64,000 bases of DNA from Bradyrhizobium sp. LMTR 3 (GCF_001693485.1 NZ_MAXC01000023.1:1-64000); one strand, 5' to 3'. Counted from the first letter of the stretch, positions 25,557 through 34,575 are shown. Notes: generated by a model from the sequence alone, not told the origin. Made by a program: numbers and translations.

Positions 25557-26369
25557 TCACTTCCCCGTAAACCGCGGCGGCCGCTTCTCCACAAAACTCG
25601 CTACCCCCTCCCGGAAATCGCTCCCCCTCAGGGCGATCTGCATTTCGCGGTTGGCATCAATGGTGGCTTCTGCCAGCGTCTGGAACGGCACGTCGTAGAG
25701 CTGGCGCTTGATGACCGAAATCGCGCTGGGCGAGACGAAATCGGCGAGATCGCGGGCGTAAGCATACGTCTGCTCGCGCAACTGATCCGGCGGATAGATC
25801 CGGTTGACCAGCCCGATCCGTAACGCTTCCTGGCTCGAGACCCGCCGCGCCGACATCAGCAAATCCAGCGCATTGGCGTGGCCGACGATGCGCGGCAGCA
25901 TCCAGCTAATGCCGTGCTCGGCGATCAGCCCGCGGCGCGCAAACGAGGTGGTGAAGACGGTGTTGTCGGCCGCAAAGCGCAGGTCGCAATAGAGCGCGTG
26001 GACCAGGCCGATGCCGGCGGTTGCGCCGTTGAGCATGCCGATCACGGGCTTTGGGATCGCCGGATAATAGGCGTAGCGCGTCTGCCAGTCCGCCCGGCGG
26101 TTCATGTCGAAGGGCGGAATGTTCTCGCCGCGCCTGATCTCGCTGGGGTCGATGGCCTGCAACGCCTCCATGTCGGCACCTGCGCAGAAGGCGCGGCCGG
26201 CGCCGGTGAGCACGATGACGCGGACATCGTCGTCGGCGCCGGCGGCCTCCATCGCGTGACGCACGTCGCGCTCCATGGTCGCGGTCCACGCGTTCATGCG
26301 GTCGGGGCGATTGAGCGTGATGGTCGCGATCTTGTCGCTCACCTCGTAGAGAATATGCTGATAGGTCAC
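25557..26369 (-). CDS. Enoyl-CoA hydratase/isomerase family protein
   Basis: A 270-residue crotonase-fold enzyme. The oxyanion-hole segments are AFCAGADMEAL (about 65-75) and GATAGIGLVHALYCDLRFA (about 112-130). The catalytic Glu candidate is in the AEHGISWMLPRIVG segment. It would hydrate 2-enoyl-CoA in fatty-acid or aromatic/terpenoid catabolism, with acyl specificity unknown. I use the GTG start at 26369 (VTYQHILYEV), which has GGGAG 8-12 bases upstream. The ATG at 26396 has no such site and adds residues of no resemblance. The gene stands alone. Confidence 0.9.
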   Translation of the reverse strand: MTYQHILYEVSDKIATITLNRPDRMNAWTATMERDVRHAMEAAGADDDVRVIVLTGAGRAFCAGADMEALQAIDPSEIRRGENIPPFDMNRRADWQTRYAYYPAIPKPVIGMLNGATAGIGLVHALYCDLRFAADNTVFTTSFARRGLIAEHGISWMLPRIVGHANALDLLMSARRVSSQEALRIGLVNRIYPPDQLREQTYAYARDLADFVSPSAISVIKRQLYDVPFQTLAEATIDANREMQIALRGSDFREGVASFVEKRPPRFTGK

Positions 26370-26481
26370 CGCGGGTCTCCCTGTCGTTCTTGTCATTGCC
26401 GTGCGGGCTCAGGAGCGCGACACTATCACATCAGCGGTTTTTGAAAGACGTTCGGACGCGCGGGCAAATTCCGCGTGGCGG

Positions 26482-27282
26482 CTATTCGGCCGCTTCCAGC
26501 AGAGCCGCGTGCGACGCGCGCACGATCCAGCCTGCAATGAAATTCTTCAGCCACGCCCGTTCGACGACGTCGTGCACGGCGCGGCCTTCGAAGTGAAGGT
26601 GACGCGGCTGCGCGCCTGGCGAATCCATCCGCACGCATCCGCGCGTGGTCCAGCGATGCATCATGGCGTAGGTGACGTCGGGATGAAACTGGAAGCCGAA
26701 CGCGTGGCCGTGCCGAAACGCCTGCACCGGAAAGTCATCGCCTTCGGCAAGCAGTTCGGCGCCATCAGGCAGTTGGAATCCTTCGCCGTGCCAATGGTAG
26801 ACGCGCTCCGGCCAGTCTGAACAGAGCGCGTGACCGGCGGCGGTTGGGCGGATCGGATAGTAACCGACCTCGACCCGGCCTTCATGATGCGGCGCGACCG
26901 GCGCGCCCAACTGTTTGGCAAGCATCTGGGCGCCCAGGCAGATGCCGAGAAATGGCCGCCGCTCGCGCAAGGGAATTTCGATCCAGTCGATCTCGCGGCG
27001 GACATGGTCGTCGGAGTCGTTGGCGCTCATCGGGCCGCCGAAGATGACCGCGCCGGCATGCTGGGCCAGCGTTTCAGGCAGCGGGTCGCCGAACCGCGGA
27101 CGCCTGATATCGAGGGGATAGCCGAGCGCCCGCAGTGCGTTGCCGACCCGGCCGGGCGTCGAGCTTTCCTGATGGAGCACGATCAGAACGGGTGGCAGGG
27201 ATGCGGCGTCTGGCGCAGTCAGCGCCTCGCTGCCCCGAAAGGGCACGATGTTGTCGCCATTCTTGCTCGACCGGAACGACAT
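26482..27282 (-). CDS. Class I glutamine amidotransferase-like protein
   Basis: A 266-residue protein with a GATase-1 domain (about 34-235). The nucleophile elbow is FLGICLGAQMLA with Cys near residue 115. The His is in FGFQFHPDVT, where the usual HPE triad Glu is replaced by Asp. VIFGGPMSANDSDD gives the oxyanion loop. The GMP-synthase-like length with no synthase partner places it among stand-alone GATases, some of which hydrolyse gamma-glutamyl amides. Its substrate is unknown. An N-terminal 30-residue extension and a C-terminal helix of about 30 residues are extra. The start at 27282 lacks a strong ribosome site. Confidence 0.85.
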   Translation of the reverse strand: MSFRSSKNGDNIVPFRGSEALTAPDAASLPPVLIVLHQESSTPGRVGNALRALGYPLDIRRPRFGDPLPETLAQHAGAVIFGGPMSANDSDDHVRREIDWIEIPLRERRPFLGICLGAQMLAKQLGAPVAPHHEGRVEVGYYPIRPTAAGHALCSDWPERVYHWHGEGFQLPDGAELLAEGDDFPVQAFRHGHAFGFQFHPDVTYAMMHRWTTRGCVRMDSPGAQPRHLHFEGRAVHDVVERAWLKNFIAGWIVRASHAALLEAAE

Positions 27283-27447
27283 CGACGTTGCTCAGGTGTC
27301 TCGAATCGAAACCATACCTAAGTGAGTATTAATTTCGGGTGAGTTCACGCACACATGCAAAAATGTAAGCAAACCGCGGGCCAGATGCGGTGAGCGCGCT
27401 GGCCGCGGTGCGAACGGGCAAGAACGCCCGGAAATCCCGGGGTTTCT

Positions 27448-28227
27448 TCAGCGCTGGCGGAGCTGGAAGCGGCCGATCGCCCCGAGGATAAAGGAGCGCG
27501 GAAACAGCCGGAGCATGAACGGCACAATCTTGATGCCGAGGCCCGGCAACACTGCCCGTTTGTTCGCCATCAATCCGCTGTAGGCCTGCTGCGCGACATC
27601 GGCCGACGACATATTGAGGATCGACGAATCATAGCCGGGTCTAAATCCGGCGCGCGCCTGAAATTCCGAGGGCACGGGTCCCGGACACAACACCGTCACG
27701 CGCACGCCATGCGGCGCCAGTTCTGCGCGCATGGCTTCGGTGAACGACAACACATAGGCCTTGGACGCGTAATAGACCGCCATTCCCGGCCCCGGCAGAA
27801 AACCCGCGATCGAGCCGACGTTAAGAAGGCCGCCGCGATTGCGGATCAGGTGATCGGAGAACCGCAGTGACAGGTCGGTCAGCGCGCGGATATTGACGGC
27901 GATTATCTCAAGCTGGTTGGACCGGTCGCGCTGGATTGCTCTGCCAAAGACGCCAAATCCGGCGTTGTTGACGAGGTATTCAACCTCCACCCCGGAGGCG
28001 GTCAAGGCTTCGGCAATCCTGTCGCCGCAATCGGGTTGCGCAAGGTCGCAGGGAATGACGATCGGCGCCGCCCCGCCGGCCGCCTTGATTTCCATCGCCA
28101 ACGCTTCCAGGCGATCAGCGCGCCGCGCCACCAGCGCCACGCGATGACCCTTCGATGCAAAAACGCGCGCCAGCTCGGTGCCTATGCCCGCCGATGCACC
28201 GGTAATCAGCGTCACACGCTCGGTCAC
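27448..28227 (-). CDS. Classical SDR-family NAD(P)-dependent oxidoreductase
   Basis: A 259-residue short-chain dehydrogenase. TLITGASAGIGTELA is at residues 6-20, ARRADRL marks a likely NADP preference, NNAGFG is at about 87-92, the catalytic Ser is in NVGSIAGF, and YYASKAYVLSFTEAM has the YxxxK pair. The C-terminal stretch PGLGIKIVPFMLRLFPRSFI is hydrophobic, so it may associate with the membrane, as in DltE/ketoreductase-type SDRs. The substrate is unknown. It is not operonic with its neighbours, from which it is separated by about 160 and 225 bases. Confidence 0.9.
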   Translation of the reverse strand: MTERVTLITGASAGIGTELARVFASKGHRVALVARRADRLEALAMEIKAAGGAAPIVIPCDLAQPDCGDRIAEALTASGVEVEYLVNNAGFGVFGRAIQRDRSNQLEIIAVNIRALTDLSLRFSDHLIRNRGGLLNVGSIAGFLPGPGMAVYYASKAYVLSFTEAMRAELAPHGVRVTVLCPGPVPSEFQARAGFRPGYDSSILNMSSADVAQQAYSGLMANKRAVLPGLGIKIVPFMLRLFPRSFILGAIGRFQLRQR

Positions 28228-28452
28228 GGTTGAATGCTCTTAAAATCAAATCAGGGTTATGCTGCAGCACGGGAACGAGAGCATAGGCGCGCGGTCTGGC
28301 GCAAGCCCATCCCCCAAATATGGCGCCAGGCCGGCCTAGCTCCATGCGCTGAAGTTTCTATGTTTTCAGGCCCATCGCGCGCTGCCGCAGCCGATTGCGG
28401 CGCACATTAAAGTTTCGTCATCTGCAATGATGCGTGGCTGCGCCGCTCATTG

Positions 28453-28956
28453 TCACATTGCTGCGTCTTCGGCCTTCGCCGCACCTGCGGACGAGACCGG
28501 CTGCCGCTCAGCCACCCGATGCTTGAGGTCGATCCGGTCGCGCGAGGAAATGCCGAGCAGGTCAGCCGCGCGCCAGACGACGTTATCCTCGAACTCGCTG
28601 ACCTGGCCGTCCGCGTATACCAGTTCCCACATCATCTCGATGATGCGAAGCCGGCCCTCCTCGTTCACCGAACGCATGATGACGCTGGTGAAACGATAGA
28701 GATCGACCGCATCGCCTTCGGCCCGTGTCGCCGACGCGATCAAATGATCCGCCGTCCCTGGATCGAGCTTGAAGCGGCTTTCGATCAAACTGTGCAATTT
28801 GCGCTTCTCGATCACGCTCGGCTCGCCGTCGAGCGAGACGACGTGGACCAGTAGTGCAGTCGCCGCGAGGAGATATCCGGTATCGTCGAACGCGAAATCC
28901 TGATCCGCGCTGGGTGCAACGATGTCGGCAATGAATTGGCGCAGTCCGTCGAGCAT
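28453..28956 (-). CDS. TerB-family (tellurite-resistance-like) protein
   Basis: A 167-residue all-helical protein with a TerB/DjlA-type core: AATALLVHVVSLDGEPSVIEKRKLHSLIESRF (about 32-63, with the acidic DGEP metal site) and a second copy of the motif WELVYADGQVSEFEDNVVWRAADLLGI. These paired acidic motifs bind divalent metal in TerB. No other ter genes are near, so tellurite resistance should not be assumed. A start at 28956 (MLDGLRQF) follows AGG at a workable distance and fits the family N-terminus. The frame continues to 29043 without resemblance. Confidence 0.85.
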   Translation of the reverse strand: MLDGLRQFIADIVAPSADQDFAFDDTGYLLAATALLVHVVSLDGEPSVIEKRKLHSLIESRFKLDPGTADHLIASATRAEGDAVDLYRFTSVIMRSVNEEGRLRIIEMMWELVYADGQVSEFEDNVVWRAADLLGISSRDRIDLKHRVAERQPVSSAGAAKAEDAAM

Positions 28957-29333
28957 CAATCTACCTGCAAATTCGAAGAAGCTGTCGAGCGAATATGGGT
29001 CGAAGACCTCGCCTTCGCAATCCGCGCGATGGGTGGCTGACAAGGCGTGCGGATTAAATCGGCGTCACGTTGAATGTGACGGAAAACATCTGCGTGAAAC
29101 CTGGGCAGCGCCCAAAACCGCCGCGGCGAACGGCGCGCTTTCGCTTTTCTGTTGGGAGGGGACCGGTTCAAGGCATGTAAACCTTGCCGCTTCGGTAAGA
29201 CACGACCTCGGCCAAAGGCCGACTGGGCGATTCGCCGCAGGCAGCCGGTCGATATCTAATTGCAAATCATTCGCATTTGCACTAAGGAAGAACTCCTTGT
29301 TTCAGCAAGCTATTTTCAAAGAAGGAAACGACC
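28957..29333. other. Intergenic region, 377 bp, between divergent TerB and cupredoxin genes
   Basis: It separates two divergently transcribed genes, so it should hold two promoters. The only element I recognise is the Fur/Mur-like palindrome at 29261-29281. No repeat family member, hairpin terminator or small ORF with support was found. Confidence 0.55.
29261..29281. promoter_or_regulatory. Fur/Mur-like operator upstream of the cupredoxin gene
   Basis: The site has inverse 7-base arms TGCAAAT and ATTTGCA around CATTCGC, resembling a Fur box core (AAATnATTCGCATTT). It lies 52 bases before the cupredoxin start, in the only AT-rich patch of the spacer. In rhizobia, Fur homologues may respond to manganese (Mur), so iron or manganese control is suggested, not shown. 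Confidence 0.5.
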
Positions 29334-29810
29334 ATGACCTCCTTGCGCTTCGCACTTGGCGCTGCCGTTGTGTTGGGAATCGCTTCCGGAGCAGCGCTTG
29401 CGGCAGGTGACCTGTCGCGACAGACGCCGATCGAGGTGACGGTCGATCTCGGCTCGCCCGGCAAACACGAATTCGCGCCGAAGCAACTCAAGTTCGAAAC
29501 CGGCAAGCTCTACAAGCTGATCCTCCGCAATTCGAGCAACGATCCGCACTACTTCACCTCGCACGCGTTCTCGCAGATGGTGTTCACGCGCAAGGCGCAG
29601 GTGACGCAGCAGCAGAACGGCAAGACCGTTACGCTCGCCGAATTCAAGGGCGCGATTCGCGAGATCGAGGTCTATCCGGGACAATCCGCCGAATGGTGGC
29701 TGGTGCCGGTCGCAGCCGGCCGCGTCAACGATCTGCGCTGCGACATCAAGACCGGCGACGGCAAGACCCACGCCGAGCTCGGCATGACCGGCGAGATCGT
29801 GATCGAGTAG
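29334..29810 (+). CDS. Secreted cupredoxin-like copper-binding protein
   Basis: A 158-residue periplasmic protein. A signal peptide (about 1-24, ALAA) precedes a cupredoxin fold with candidate type-1 copper ligands His72 (or His77) in DPHYFTSHAF, Cys136 in DLRCD, His146 and Met151 (C-x9-H-x4-M). AAGGAAAC lies 6 bases before the ATG. The middle insertion (about 80-118) is larger than in plain azurins. It may shuttle electrons or copper; the Fur-like site upstream hints at metal-linked expression, for example in an iron-uptake or oxidase context. No oxidase genes adjoin it. Confidence 0.85.
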   Translation: MTSLRFALGAAVVLGIASGAALAAGDLSRQTPIEVTVDLGSPGKHEFAPKQLKFETGKLYKLILRNSSNDPHYFTSHAFSQMVFTRKAQVTQQQNGKTVTLAEFKGAIREIEVYPGQSAEWWLVPVAAGRVNDLRCDIKTGDGKTHAELGMTGEIVIE

Positions 29811-29837
29811 CGCCCGTTAATCTCACTGCGTGATAAA

Positions 29838-29999
29838 CCCTCATGGTGAGGAGCGCCAACGGGTCCGCGCATAGCGCGGCCCGATGACAGGCTCCGCGCG
29901 TCTCCGGACGATGCTTCGCATCGCCGGAGAACCATGAGGCCTGTCGCTGGCCTACATCCTTCGAGACGCCCGCTTCTCGCGGGCTCCTCAGGATGAGGG
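29838..29999. repeat. Palindromic intergenic repeat, family B, long copy
   Basis: The arms CCCTCATGGTGAGGAGC and GGCTCCTCAGGATGAGGG are inverse, with inner segments CGCGTCTCCGGACGATGC and CATCCTTCGAGACGCC. It resembles 2093-2188 in reversed order. It sits between the convergent cupredoxin and cyclase genes. Confidence 0.8.
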
Positions 30000-30024
30000 T
30001 TTGAGAAATTATGATACAGTAGAA

Positions 30025-31434
30025 TTAAGGTATCTCGTACACCATCACCTTGTCGGCGATGCCGCGCAGCGCCGCTTCCTTCTGGATCGGCCTGATCGCC
30101 TCTTTCTCCAGAATGGTGGCAACGGCCGGCGATTCGATAATTGGGCCGGTGATGTGGATCTCCTGCGAGGTCGACAGGTGCTGCACCCTTGAAGCGATGT
30201 TGACGGTCTGACCGAAATAGTCCTGTCGCTCGTTCAGCATCACCGCGAGGCATGGCCCCTCGTGGATACCGATCTTGATGATCAGGTCCTCCCGGCCACG
30301 CTCGGCATTCAGCGTCGCCATTGCCGCCCGCATGCGCAGGCCCGCCACGATCGCATGTTCCGGCCTGATGAAAGTCGCCATCACGGCATCGCCGATCGTC
30401 TTCACGACCGCGCCCTTCTCCGAGGCGATGATTTCGAGCAGCGCGTGGAAATGCGCCCGCACCAGGTCGAAGGCGGCGAGATCGCCGACCCGCTCATAGA
30501 GCGCGGTGGAGCCCTTGAGGTCCGTGAACAGGAAGGTAAGCGAGGTGATCTTGAGGCGCTGATCGACGTTGAGATTATCCGCCTTGAAGACGTCGCGAAA
30601 AGTCTGGTTGGACAGCATCCGCTTGGCAGTCAGGATCGGCTTGCGCTTGCCGAGCAGCTCATGGAGCGTGTCGTTGGCGACCCAGACCGCCGGCAGCACC
30701 CGGTGGTCGGTCTGATTGTCTAGCGACAGCCGCAGCGGTCCCGGCCGCATCACCGTCGAGCCCGTAGGCGCGTGCAGCTTGTTGAAGACGATCGAAAATT
30801 GCTGCCGTTCGCGGGTCGGTTCGCCCTGAACATCGAAGAAATGCGCCGAATGCGTCACCGGCTCGAACACGATCACGAACTGATTGGGCAGTTGCAGCGA
30901 CAGCACCGCCTTTTCGCCCGCCGGCAACTCGATGGCTTCGAGCGAGACTTCATCGATGAGCCGCTTGATCGATTCCTCGCTCAGGTCCATCCCCGAGCTC
31001 CAGAACATCTGGCGGTTATATTCCCAGATCGACAGCGTATTGGGATCGTGCGCGGCTATGCGCCTGACGCGCGGGCTGACCGTGAAGGCGACCTCGACGC
31101 GATCGTCGACCGATGCCTCGTAACCTTGGGCGCATAGCGCGCAATTGTAATCGTCGTGGCGCAGCGATTTCAGCGTGTTGTGCGCGCCGAGCACGCCACC
31201 GCAGCCGGGGCACAGCACATTCCAGGTGAGATCGAACAGCCCGAGCCGCGCCGAATGCAGGAAGGCCGAGATGACCTTTTCCTCGTCCAGCCCATAGCGC
31301 GCGGCGAAATCCAGCAGGTTGATGCGGTTGAGCTCGCGGTCCTCGCCCGTGGCGATCAATTGCGAGATGGCGTCGACCACCGCGGAATCGGCGGTCTGCT
31401 TCAAGACTGCGAACTGGGCCTGAGTATCGCTCAT
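30025..31434 (-). CDS. Class III adenylate cyclase with N-terminal zinc-ribbon/DUF5939 region
   Basis: A 469-residue protein. An N-terminal helical segment with RYGLDEEKVISAFLHSA leads into a zinc-ribbon (CPGCGG...CALC, about 75-101) and a beta-rich DUF5939-type region. The C-terminal cyclase domain (about 295-469) has the metal Asp in LFTDLKGST, the second in TIGDAVMA (preceded by a Lys, as in adenylyl cyclases), and NIASRV carrying the transition-state Asn and Arg. The product is probably cAMP. The sensory ligand is unknown. No signal peptide or helix is seen, so it is cytoplasmic. Confidence 0.9.
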   Translation of the reverse strand: MSDTQAQFAVLKQTADSAVVDAISQLIATGEDRELNRINLLDFAARYGLDEEKVISAFLHSARLGLFDLTWNVLCPGCGGVLGAHNTLKSLRHDDYNCALCAQGYEASVDDRVEVAFTVSPRVRRIAAHDPNTLSIWEYNRQMFWSSGMDLSEESIKRLIDEVSLEAIELPAGEKAVLSLQLPNQFVIVFEPVTHSAHFFDVQGEPTRERQQFSIVFNKLHAPTGSTVMRPGPLRLSLDNQTDHRVLPAVWVANDTLHELLGKRKPILTAKRMLSNQTFRDVFKADNLNVDQRLKITSLTFLFTDLKGSTALYERVGDLAAFDLVRAHFHALLEIIASEKGAVVKTIGDAVMATFIRPEHAIVAGLRMRAAMATLNAERGREDLIIKIGIHEGPCLAVMLNERQDYFGQTVNIASRVQHLSTSQEIHITGPIIESPAVATILEKEAIRPIQKEAALRGIADKVMVYEIP

Positions 31435-31536
31435 GATGATAACCTAGATGACGCTCCCAAAGCGACGGCGCAAGGTGCGCTTGCTTCTCTGACGCATTTT
31501 CTTCGCGCGGTCCGACAATCCCCGATCACAAACAGA

Positions 31537-32922
31537 CTACCGAGGCGTGATGGCAAACATCGGCGAACGGTCGGGCTGCGTCGTCACCACGCCGATCGGC
31601 ATCACCGGATCCTTGTCGGCCAGCGTGACGCGAAACGCGCCGATCATCTTCGCCAGAGCCAGCGTCGCCTCGACCAGCGCGAAATGCGCGCCGATGCAAA
31701 CGCGGGCGCCGACGCCGAACGGCAGATAGGCGAAGCGGTCGGGCGGCGTTCCCGTCATGAAGCGGGACGGGATAAACGCGCTCGGATCGCGCCACAGTTT
31801 TTCGTGCCGATGCAACAGCCACGGCGCGATCAGGATGACGTCCTTCTTCTTGACCGGCAGACCCGCAATCGTATCCGGCCCGATCGCCGCGCGGGCGATC
31901 AGGAACGCCGGTGGATAGAGACGCATCGTTTCGTCGATCACCGCGCGGGTGAATTTCAGCCGCTCGATATCGAACGCGCCGTTGACGGACGCGGTCTGTA
32001 CTTCGCTCGCCACCTGCTCCTGCGTGGCAGGATCGAGCGCCAGCAGATAGAGCGCCCAGAACAGTGCGGTCGCCGTCGTCTCGTGGCCGGCGAGAATCAT
32101 GGTCGCGACCTGATCGCCGAGTTGTTCGTCGGAGAAGGCCTCGCCGGTTTCCGGATCGCGCGCGTCGCCCATCAGGTCGAACAGATCGCGCGCCGGCGCG
32201 CCCTCCTGCTTGCCGGCGGCGCGGCGCTCGGCCATCAGCATGCCGACGAATGCGGTCCAGCGCTTGCGGAAGCGGCCGCGCGCAATGTCCTGCGGGCTTG
32301 GCCAGCTCAATGGCAGCAGCAGATCGAGGAAATGCGGGCGCGCCAGCCGCTCGCCATACTCCATCACGAAATCGCGCAAGGCGGCGCCATGGCGATCCAT
32401 CCCGAACGAGAACATGGTGCGGCCGGCGATCTCGAGCGCCATCCGCTGCATCGCCTCGCGCAGGTCGACGTGTCCATTGCTGGCGGCTCTCAGCTTGGCG
32501 ACCGTCTGGTCGGTCGCCGCCAGCATGTGCGGAATGAGCGGCATCACCGCGCGCGGCGTGAACGCCGGCGCCAACGTACGGCGCTGATGCTTCCACGCGC
32601 GCCCTTCCGCGATCAAAAGACCTTCGCCGAGGATCGGACGCAACACCCGGATGCCGGCTGGCGTGCGCGTATAATTTTCGTAATTGTCGACCAGCACATG
32701 CTTGATCGCATCCGGCGCGTTGAGAATGAACGTGCTGCGACCGAAGAAGCGGCCCTGGACGATATCTTCCTCATAGGCCCGCTGGCCCCAGCTACCGATC
32801 GGGCTTTCGCGGATCGCCTTCATCCGCCCGAACACCGTCATATCGTCGGGCGCCCGCGGCGGGCTCGGCGGCACCAGCGGCGCTCGCGCAACCGTCACGT
32901 CGTAGGCTTCGGCTATGCTCAT
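31537..32922 (-). CDS. Cytochrome P450 monooxygenase
   Basis: A 461-residue soluble P450. The I-helix is MILAGHETTATALFW (about 270-284), the K-helix ExxR is IDETMRLYPPA, and the heme loop is FGVGARVCIGAHFAL with the axial Cys near residue 404. It belongs to the bacterial CYP group resembling fatty-acid or terpene hydroxylases, with substrate not inferable. Electron-transfer partners (ferredoxin, reductase) are not adjacent. The start at 32922 (MSIAEAYDV) is chosen as the family-like N-terminus, since the in-frame extension to 33036 runs through a palindromic repeat. Confidence 0.93.
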   Translation of the reverse strand: MSIAEAYDVTVARAPLVPPSPPRAPDDMTVFGRMKAIRESPIGSWGQRAYEEDIVQGRFFGRSTFILNAPDAIKHVLVDNYENYTRTPAGIRVLRPILGEGLLIAEGRAWKHQRRTLAPAFTPRAVMPLIPHMLAATDQTVAKLRAASNGHVDLREAMQRMALEIAGRTMFSFGMDRHGAALRDFVMEYGERLARPHFLDLLLPLSWPSPQDIARGRFRKRWTAFVGMLMAERRAAGKQEGAPARDLFDLMGDARDPETGEAFSDEQLGDQVATMILAGHETTATALFWALYLLALDPATQEQVASEVQTASVNGAFDIERLKFTRAVIDETMRLYPPAFLIARAAIGPDTIAGLPVKKKDVILIAPWLLHRHEKLWRDPSAFIPSRFMTGTPPDRFAYLPFGVGARVCIGAHFALVEATLALAKMIGAFRVTLADKDPVMPIGVVTTQPDRSPMFAITPR

Positions 32923-32934
32923 CGGCGCCACTCT

Positions 32935-33004
32935 CGTAGCCCGGATGAGCGTAGCGATATCCGGGACCAACGCCCCGCATATCGCGTCGCTCATGCGGGC
33001 TACG
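32935..33004. repeat. Palindromic intergenic repeat (CGTAGCCCGGATGAGCG...CATGCGGGCTACG)
   Basis: Outer arms CGTAGCCCGGATGAGCG and CGCTCATGCGGGCTACG pair, and the inner GCGATATCCGGG / CCCGCATATCGC pair again. It lies just before the P450 start and between that gene and the upstream hydrolase gene. Confidence 0.8.
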
Positions 33005-33058
33005 GCTCTACTATGCATTCGATCCGGGCGCCACAAAGGCGCACCCGTCAGGAAACAG

Positions 33059-34426
33059 CTAATAAGTCAGTTCGGCCACCGCAATCCGGTTTTCCGAGGC
33101 CGGCCAGGCCCGCGCCACGATCCGTTCCGTATTGAATATGGTCACCACGGGCCTGCCGAGTTCCGCCGCCGGAAGCCGCAAGATCGTGACCGAATCGGTC
33201 GGCACGCCGGATTTCACGTCCCCAGGCTCCTTGCCGTCGATCAGCACCACGTCTCGCGGCAGGCCGAAATAGCCCCGCGGGCGCGACATCAGGACCACGG
33301 CGCCCGCGCCGGCATCGGCCGGCCCGAGCGGGCGCGCGGCGCGCAGATGCGCGATTTCGGAGGAGCGCGGGAACGGCGAGCGGTAGAAATGGGTGGTCGG
33401 CGAGCCCGCTGACGTCAGCACGATTTCGAGAAACCAGGTAGCCTCGACCTGCGCCGGGCCCCAGCGGCCGTCGGCGCCGGTTTGCGAAGAATGGACCGGA
33501 CCGCCGATCCGTTCGCCGGTTTCGGGAGAGACCCGATAGATTTCGACCGTCGCGCCGGAAACCGGACGGTTGGTGACGACGCCGCCCGGCGTACCCGTCA
33601 CAAGCCCGCTCAGTCTGACTTCCGCTTCCGGCACGATCTCGATTCGGGACGGCTCTGCGCCAGCAATAGATTTATAGATCTCGCGAAACGCACGCGGATG
33701 AAAGGCGACCTCGCGATGATCGAGCGCGCCGAGCGCCAGATTGGTCGCGCCCTTCAGCGCAGGACCATCTGATGTCACGCCGGTCGGCGTGCCCGGCTTG
33801 CCGACGAAGCGTCCGTCGGGTTGCGCATATTTGTCGTTGCCGTCGCTGCGCAAAGTGAGAAACGCCGTGCCCGGCGTCGCCTCGCTATCGCCCTCGTTCA
33901 AGCCGCGCAAGAATGGGCCGCGGCCGTTGAACTCGTTATTGATGCCGTCATCCCAATCATAGATTCCGTGATTGGGAACGCCGCACAGCACGGCGTGGCT
34001 CACATCAGCTCCGCCGCCATTTCTAATGTAATTGCGGATCGAATAGCCGCCACGCGAATTGCCGACGAGGGCAATGCGCGCCGCACCGGTGCGACGCTGC
34101 AATTCCTTGACGGCCTCGCCGAGCTCGCGGCGCTGGTCTTCGGTCGAGGAACGGTTCGGTTGCTCCACCTTGTCGTCGGTGCGCGCCAGAGGATCGGTAA
34201 AATTGATCGCCCGCATTCGCTCGCGTGGCACGCCGTTCGATTCCATTCGCCACAGCGTCGTTATCCAGAGTGCCGCATGGTCGCCATTGCCATGCACGAA
34301 CAGGATCGGCGGAACGGCCGCCGGTGCGGTCTGCGCCCGCGCCTGCAGTCCGAGGAGCGGAAGACCGCCCGCCAGCAAAGGCAACGCTCCTGCGCTCTTG
34401 AGAATTAACCGCCGCGACAGCCGCAT
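33059..34426 (-). CDS. Tat-exported alpha/beta hydrolase with C-terminal beta domain
   Basis: A 455-residue exported protein. The N-terminus MRLSRRLILKSAGALPLLAGG is an RR-type signal, fitting Tat export (cleavage near QARAQ). The hydrolase part (about 40-280) has ILFVHGNGDHAALW, the nucleophile elbow ALVGNSRGGYS, and LCGVPNHGIYDWDD. A beta-sandwich-like part follows (about 281-455), with the transthyretin-like VRLSGLVTGTPGGVVTNRPVSG segment. The family includes poly(hydroxyalkanoate)-type depolymerases and lipases, and I cannot say which. It is separated from the P450 gene by a repeat. Confidence 0.82.
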   Translation of the reverse strand: MRLSRRLILKSAGALPLLAGGLPLLGLQARAQTAPAAVPPILFVHGNGDHAALWITTLWRMESNGVPRERMRAINFTDPLARTDDKVEQPNRSSTEDQRRELGEAVKELQRRTGAARIALVGNSRGGYSIRNYIRNGGGADVSHAVLCGVPNHGIYDWDDGINNEFNGRGPFLRGLNEGDSEATPGTAFLTLRSDGNDKYAQPDGRFVGKPGTPTGVTSDGPALKGATNLALGALDHREVAFHPRAFREIYKSIAGAEPSRIEIVPEAEVRLSGLVTGTPGGVVTNRPVSGATVEIYRVSPETGERIGGPVHSSQTGADGRWGPAQVEATWFLEIVLTSAGSPTTHFYRSPFPRSSEIAHLRAARPLGPADAGAGAVVLMSRPRGYFGLPRDVVLIDGKEPGDVKSGVPTDSVTILRLPAAELGRPVVTIFNTERIVARAWPASENRIAVAELTY

Positions 34427-34575
34427 TCCGAAACCTTCCGTTGCTTTTCAATACCTTAGCTGTGCGATAGCACCGCCGATAGTGCTGCTTCGACTGGACA
34501 GGCCGAGGCTTTCGCAGGCATCACTTTACATTCGAACGGAATCAAGCCGGTGACAGAACGCCAACGGAACCGATC

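Noticed and set aside
28453..28956. Tellurite-resistance island
   Set aside because: Only a single TerB-like protein is present, and none of the other ter genes are nearby.
31156..33135. Plus-strand ORF of 659 residues antisense to the P450 gene
   Set aside because: It lies over P450 motifs and a repeat. Its composition (Arg, His, Gln) marks a shadow frame.
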